From Megachile rotundata (taxonomy: Eukaryota; Arthropoda; Insecta; Hymenoptera; Megachilidae): a stretch of 64,000 nt of DNA. A program made the translations under genes and the position numbers. The first letter of the stretch is position 1, and each line of letters starts with the position of its first letter. Shown one piece after another: positions 59,813-64,000 of the stretch. The notes under the pieces are model-generated. The model made no database searches and had not been told where the DNA came from. It worked only from the letters and a program-made list of their open reading frames with translations. The DNA lies in contig NC_134993.1 in the NCBI RefSeq assembly GCF_050947335.1, forward strand, positions 6,324,001-6,388,000, written 5' to 3'.

Positions 59813-62038
59813 CACTTTGACTGCCACTGCGAAGTCATACGTTTTTCCCAAGACGCCACGGCATTTGTTTAGCGTGTATCTTACTGATGGTCACCGGTGA
59901 CCACCGTGGCGCCTTAGTAACGGTTGATAAGGACATATTAGAATACGCCTTCATTTATTATAAAAAGCATTCACATTTGTTATTTTGTCGTAAACGGAAT
60001 GTCCAGACTTAGTAAAGCGTGCAAATGATAAGCAGTGTTTTTTCATTCTATATAGAATAATAAGGTATGTGCGCACTTATAACATCAATTATATGATTAT
60101 AAAGCAGCATTTCCGTTTATTTTCTGAGGTGTGTTTATGATAGTATTTGTAGATTACCCCTCAAAAATATGGATACAAACAGTGAATATATTACGAGCGT
60201 ATCCGATGAGTCTTCATCGGACGACGAAATAATTCATATATCATCTACGATAAGGCGGCGGCAAATTCAATCGGATACCGAAAATGAAACAGATCTCGAA
60301 AATGAAGATGAGTGTAATATAGATGATCACGAATGGTCACGTAATGTAACACGAACGGAGGGAAATGTAATTTCATTTGTGAAACCCACAACTGCTCTAC
60401 ATATCGAGGGTAATATGGCAATTAACTTTTACTCTGCTTTTGTTACGGAAGAAATTCTGCAATTAATTGTTGATGAGACCAATAGATACGCTGAACAATA
60501 TATGCAAAATAGGAGATCCTCCCGTTTAGATAAATGGACTCCAACCGATAAGAATGAAGTAAAACGCTTTTTCGGGCTCTTGATATGGATGGGCCTGGTG
60601 AAATTACCAAAATATGACGCATATTGGTGTACCAGTCAAACCTACTACCAATCATTTCCGAGAACAGTTATGTCGAGAAATACGTTCGAGTTGCTGCTAC
60701 GATTCCTTCACTTTACCGACAATCAAACAGCAAACGTAGAAGATAGGTTGTATAAGATAAGACAACTTGTTAACATACTAAATGAAAATTTTTCTAAATA
60801 CTATGATTTAGATGAAGAGGTATGCATCGATGAGTCTTTGGTACCTTTCCGGGGACGTATAAAATTTAGGCAGTTTATGAAACAAAAACGACATAAATAC
60901 GGCTTTAAAGTCTTCAAAATATGTTCCGGCCAAGGATATATATACCAATTTCAAATATATTTAGGAAAAAACCCAAATGAACCATGCGTAACTCCCACAA
61001 GTGTTGTTATGAATCTATGCAACAATATTCTACATAGGGGCCACACGATTTACACGGATAACTGGTACAGTAGTATCAATTTGGCCGAAAAATTACTCGA
61101 TTGCAATACTCATTTAGTTGGAACCCTAAGGAAAGATAGAAAGGGAATACCTATTGATGTCAAATTTAAGAAATTAAAACGCGGTGAACTTGTCGCAATG
61201 CAAAATAAGAAGGGGATTATGGTACTCAAGTGGAAGAATAAGCGTGACATTTTTATGATCTCGACAAAACATTCAGCTGAGATGGTACAGGTCCGCAAAG
61301 GAAATTATGTCTCTGAAAAACCAGTAGTAGTTGTAGATTATAACAAAGGAAAAGGTATTGTAGATTTATCAGATCAAATGAGTGCATATTCCACACCCCA
61401 CAGAAAAACCCTCAAATGGTATTTAAAATTAGCTTTGGACTTATTATTGAATTCTGCAGTCACAAACGCTATGATACTGTATCAACAAGCAACGAACACA
61501 AAAATCAAGGTAACAGAATTTAGAATGGCACTCGCAATGCATCTTACACAGTGTCATTCTCCAATACTGTCAAATACACCTGTTCGACGAAGATTGCGGC
61601 ACGAATTGCAAAAAAAAAGAAGGGCGAGCGTACCTGGAACGAAAATTTTGTAGAGAATGTTACAAAAAAAATTCCAACATGTTTGGGTCAAAAATTGCTA
61701 AAAATAAGACCAAGAAGGTGACCACTTATTGTCCGGATTGTATTGGTGCGCCACATTTATGTTTAAAGTGCTTTAACAAAGTGCACCGTTAGATGCAAGA
61801 TTTATTCTAACATTTTTTTAATTGATGTTCTAATAAAAAATTTTAATTGTTCAATACGGCACTTTTTATTTCAAAGTATCTTCTATATATCGTTCATATT
61901 CAAATACACTAACTCTCGATTTTCATTTAGTTTTTTACAATTGTAAAAAAATTGAAAAGCTCCGGTCACCAATGACCACCGTGGCGTTACGGGACAAACC
62001 GTTGCCGGTCATATATGACCAACATGGCAGTCAAAGTG
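59813..62038 (+). mobile_element. piggyBac P8, nearly intact
   Basis: TTAA at 59809-59812 and 62039-62042; ends CACTTTGACTGCCA and TGGCAGTCAAAGTG. Subterminal palindromes lie near both ends: TGGTCACCGGTGACCACCG at 59889 and CGGTCACCAATGACCACCG at 61964, each followed by TGGCG. The Copia-D RT frame reads across the site. The terminus differs from the CCCTTTGCACTCG family, so P8 belongs to a separate piggyBac lineage (PGBD4-like transposase). Confidence 0.95.
60169..61653 (+). CDS. piggyBac P8 transposase, 494 aa, one slip before the C-terminal zinc domain
   Basis: Acidic N-terminus (SDESSSDDEIIHISST), then the DDE core: DKWTPTDKNEVKRFFGLLIW, first Asp in VCIDESLVPFRGR (~residue 220), second in TIYTDNWYSS (~295), third in KGIVDLSDQM (~397), and HRKTLKWYLKLALDLL. 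The frame stops at 61653. In another frame the expected cysteine-rich domain follows to 61792 (CRECYKKNSNM, YCPDCIGAPHLCLKCF). The shift lies in the A-run 61609-61617, where one base too many or too few accounts for it. It could be a true mutation or an assembly error in a homopolymer. Confidence 0.95.
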   Translation: MDTNSEYITSVSDESSSDDEIIHISSTIRRRQIQSDTENETDLENEDECNIDDHEWSRNVTRTEGNVISFVKPTTALHIEGNMAINFYSAFVTEEILQLIVDETNRYAEQYMQNRRSSRLDKWTPTDKNEVKRFFGLLIWMGLVKLPKYDAYWCTSQTYYQSFPRTVMSRNTFELLLRFLHFTDNQTANVEDRLYKIRQLVNILNENFSKYYDLDEEVCIDESLVPFRGRIKFRQFMKQKRHKYGFKVFKICSGQGYIYQFQIYLGKNPNEPCVTPTSVVMNLCNNILHRGHTIYTDNWYSSINLAEKLLDCNTHLVGTLRKDRKGIPIDVKFKKLKRGELVAMQNKKGIMVLKWKNKRDIFMISTKHSAEMVQVRKGNYVSEKPVVVVDYNKGKGIVDLSDQMSAYSTPHRKTLKWYLKLALDLLLNSAVTNAMILYQQATNTKIKVTEFRMALAMHLTQCHSPILSNTPVRRRLRHELQKKRRASVPGTKIL

Positions 62039-62042
62039 TTAA

Positions 62043-62808
62043 AAATATGGGTGTTGCGAAATGTGTGTTAAGATTACAAATAGAACATGAAAAGGGGATG
62101 ATTTTTGTGCACCAGGGAGAGTATACATATAGAGAGACTGTTGAATATGTATGGATTGAGTGAATGTAATAGCGTGTCGACCCCGATAGATGTTAATGTA
62201 AAAATGGACAGTGATGAAAGCTCTAATAAGTGTGATATAAAAGACTTTCAAGAACTTCTATGTAGGTTAATGTTTCTGAGTGTAAATACGCGTCCTGATA
62301 TATCTTATGCGATGAGCTGCTTATCACAATTCAATAGTAATCCGAAAGCGGTACATATGCAAGGACTGAAGAGAGTTTTACGTTATTTAAAAGGGACGAT
62401 CGAATACCGTTTGTGCTTTGGAAGAGAAAAAGAAAGAAATAAGATAAATTGTTATACAGATGCCTCATGGGATGCGACCAAAGATGCGAAATCATTTACA
62501 GGTTTATTAGTTTATAAAAATGGAGATTTAATTTATTGGCGAAGTAAGAAACAGTCTGTCGTAGCGTTATCTTCTACAGAGAGTAAACTACAGGCAATGA
62601 CTGAGGGTGCAAAAGAAGGTGTGTAGTTAGAGAAATTGATAAAAGAAATAACTGGAGAGAAAAGTGTAATATTAGAAGTTAAGTGTGATAGTCCAAATGT
62701 TGTGAAATTAGCGAGTGGGGGGAGTTTCAAAGCGAGATCTAGATTGTTAAATAGAAGGTGTTATTTTGTTAGAGAAAATATAAGAGAACGCAATATAATT
62801 ATAACACA
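62043..62808 (+). pseudogene. Copia-D RT end and RNase H
   Basis: Continues from the P8 target with NMGVAKCVLRLQIEHEKGMI and FVHQGEYTYRETVEY; a frameshift near 62150 leads to LSECNSVSTPIDVNVKMDSD. RNase H: CYTDASWDATKDAKSFTG and LSSTESKLQAM, with TAG at 62625, then VKCDSPNVVKLASGGSFKAR. The frame is cut at 62808, where repeat A begins with TACAGGGTGTCC. This is a close match in order to Copia-C RNase H. Confidence 0.9.
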
Positions 62809-63298
62809 TACAGGGTGTCCCGTAACTACTGTTGCTCCCTGAAAGGGGTGGTAGAGGATGTCATTCTGAACAAGATTTTCCTTTGCGAAAATGGGGTTTG
62901 AAGCTTCGTTTTTGAATTATTAAGCAAAAACATGGACCAATCAGAGCGCGAGGATTTCGCGCGCTTAGACGCGAGAGCGATAGCTTCGAAAATGACGGTC
63001 GATCGTGATCGTGAACAAACATATCGATACCACGTCGGTATAGCGTCGGTATGATAGAAAGCTGTTAGATGAAAGTTGCATTGAAAAACGAATGAAAAAA
63101 TCTGAATTATTATTGAATTATCATTTACTAATGCATAAGAAATAAAAAAATTAGTTCTTACTCATGTAATCAGAATAAGTCGAATTTATTCGATACATTT
63201 ATTTGTTATCGCAAAGAAATAATAGATAAAATATGGAAAATTATTCTCGTTAAATATTGTGATGATGAAAAAGAACAAATTCTTATTTTTAAAATATG
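62809..63298 (+). repeat. Dispersed repeat A, right copy
   Basis: Starts TACAGGGTGTCCCGTAAC and matches the complement of 1-490 throughout, including CGAAAATGGGGTTTGAAGCT and TACCACGTCGGTATAGCGTC. It is inserted in Copia-D RNase H or joined to it by deletion; no far-side Copia sequence was recognised. The match to the left copy ends near 63298, which may be the true end or just the window limit of the left copy. Confidence 0.85.
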
Positions 63299-63645
63299 AA
63301 ATATACCTTTCCATTCAACAAATAAAAATTTGAATTTGAATAATTAACAAATTTAAATATAAGAAACGCTCAAGTAACTTCACAGTTATCTTTCATTATT
63401 AGTTTTTATTATCACTTTTCTCTGTCCCTTTTTACTAATTTTCATTAATTTTCAGTGTTAGTCCGACACGAAAATAGGACTAATGAAAACACGTGAACGA
63501 ATATTCATAAATAATTTACACTATATTATCTTGAAAGCAAGAAAACAGAATTTTCGGTTAGAAACAATGATACATTTTATTTCGACACGTTTCATTCGAC
63601 AATAAACGACTGTCGATCGACGCCGCAGTCGTTCAACAGATCATC
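63299..63645. other. Non-coding, possibly gene-upstream sequence
   Basis: AT-rich with no transposon motif recognised. GC content rises after about 63600 (CGATCGACGCCGCAG), as often seen near promoters. A pyrimidine-rich run ending TTTTCAG (~63456) could be a splice acceptor, but no matching exon was identified. Confidence 0.35.
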
Positions 63646-63658
63646 GTTGCATGGCAAC
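63646..63658. promoter_or_regulatory. X-box-like (RFX) site upstream of small ORF
   Basis: GTTGCATGGCAAC is a near-perfect imperfect palindrome of the RFX-binding X-box type (GTTGCC, spacer, GGCAAC), with one mismatch in the left half. It lies about 60 bp before ATG 63718, the spacing range seen at ciliary-gene promoters. Motif reading only; chance occurrence cannot be excluded. Confidence 0.35.
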
Positions 63659-63717
63659 CGTTCGCGACATATACCTCGCGATCGAGAACGAAACCGCGAT
63701 CCGTGGCGAGACTAACA

Positions 63718-63900
63718 ATGTCTTCTAATAAAATATGTAATATAATTTCGATTCCTCAATTCGGATACTTTATAATGGGAATATGGCGTATCGTTAAACA
63801 TACATATCTATCAATAATCGTTTACGCGTTTTCATTCGGTACGTTTACCGGTCGTGCTTATGTTGTACAATTATTAGAAAGAGATAGTGAAATAAATTGA
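63718..63900 (+). CDS. Possible small single-pass membrane protein, 60 aa
   Basis: ATG 63718 has a favourable insect context (AACAATG). The frame could be read from an upstream GTG, but ATG is preferred. Residues ~26-48 (HTYLSIIVYAFSFGTFTGRA and neighbours) form a hydrophobic segment flanked by basic residues, followed by a charged tail (LLERDSEIN). That plan fits small mitochondrial or ER single-pass proteins, but I do not recognise a family. It lies outside the repeat blocks and is preceded by an X-box-like site. It may be a complete single-exon gene, a first exon, or chance. Confidence 0.4.
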   Translation: MSSNKICNIISIPQFGYFIMGIWRIVKHTYLSIIVYAFSFGTFTGRAYVVQLLERDSEIN

Positions 63901-64000
63901 GAGTTCATTGACCCTGCCAGGACATCAGCTGTTGATACTCTGATCGGTGGATCTACCCGGTGACACAAATATTTTTTATCGAAGCTAGTTTCTTCATGAA

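Larger units (their letters stand above)
55043..62808 (+). mobile_element. Copia-D LTR retrotransposon, 3' truncated and nested
   Basis: 5' LTR from 55043 (TGTATAATTGG) to 56364 (CCCCTAACA), then the primer-binding site AGTGGTAGCAGAACGTGG. Internal coding region 56452-62808 is interrupted by piggyBac P8. The 3' end is lost: repeat A begins at 62809 within the RNase H tail. It lies in mariner M2 next to GTGAC, but no right-hand duplication can be checked. The protein is closest in this window to Copia-C. Confidence 0.85.

Noticed and set aside
1..64000. tRNA, rRNA or snRNA genes
   Set aside because: No cloverleaf A/B-box pair, rRNA core or snRNA consensus was recognised on either strand. The primer-binding sites resemble only short tRNA pieces. 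A covariance-model scan would be needed to exclude degenerate copies.

Overview
This window looks like a transposon-filled stretch of an AT-rich insect genome, most likely a hymenopteran and possibly an ant. That assignment is an inference from the element types (Copia, Gypsy-like, piggyBac, Tc1/mariner, hAT, a Transib-like element) and from short repeats that begin TACAGGGTGTCC; no diagnostic host gene was searched. Almost nothing here is host coding sequence. At the left edge (863-1075, minus strand) there is one spliced exon of a METTL9/DREV-type histidine methyltransferase. At the right edge (63718-63900, plus) there is a possible 60-residue single-pass membrane protein with an X-box-like site upstream. 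The roughly 62 kb between them is nested mobile DNA, bounded by two inverted copies of one repeat (1-490 and 62809-63298).

Layout. 1262-4856: an inverted pair of a second TACAGGGTGTCC repeat, enclosing a Gypsy-like RT/RNase H fragment and a Tc1 tail. 5067-19137: one piggyBac transposase pseudogene split by a 12.4 kb insertion. Copia-B (6628-19023, target duplication TCGAT) sits in the piggyBac; its 5' LTR is broken by a repeat block; Copia-A (6764-12533, duplication ATCTC, identical LTRs) sits in that block; and an 1122-bp solo LTR (7733-8854, duplication GTAAA) sits in the Copia-A gag. Copia-B also carries a TTAA-flanked piggyBac derivative and a 221-bp solo LTR. 20865-36987: Gypsy-1, whose 5' LTR holds Copia-C (intact 1391-codon ORF) and whose 3' LTR holds Gypsy-2, which in turn holds a piggyBac MITE. 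A Transib-like element with CACAGTG ends follows (36988-38350). 38530-50165: mariner, piggyBac, hAT, Copia-E, Gypsy fragments and an intact Tc1 element. 50170-53289: a piggyBac containing a 729-bp insert that carries a 205-codon capsid-like ORF fused to the end of an LTR. 54110-62808: a mariner cut by Copia-D, itself cut by a second copy of the 1-kb solo LTR and by a nearly intact piggyBac.

How the parts relate. Most junctions can be read directly from target duplications: TTAA for piggyBac, TA for Tc1/mariner, 5 bp for LTR elements, CGACG for the Transib-like element. Relative ages therefore follow from nesting. The only elements with apparently uninterrupted coding capacity are Copia-C, the Tc1 element at 47560-49133 and, apart from one slip in an A-run, the piggyBac at 59813-62038. 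The most unusual items are the capsid-like ORF captured with an LTR end, the Transib-like element whose terminus equals the V(D)J heptamer, and a repeat whose terminal hairpin loop is inverted between its two copies. Sequence comparisons were made by eye, so percent identities are not given unless the copies were read base by base.
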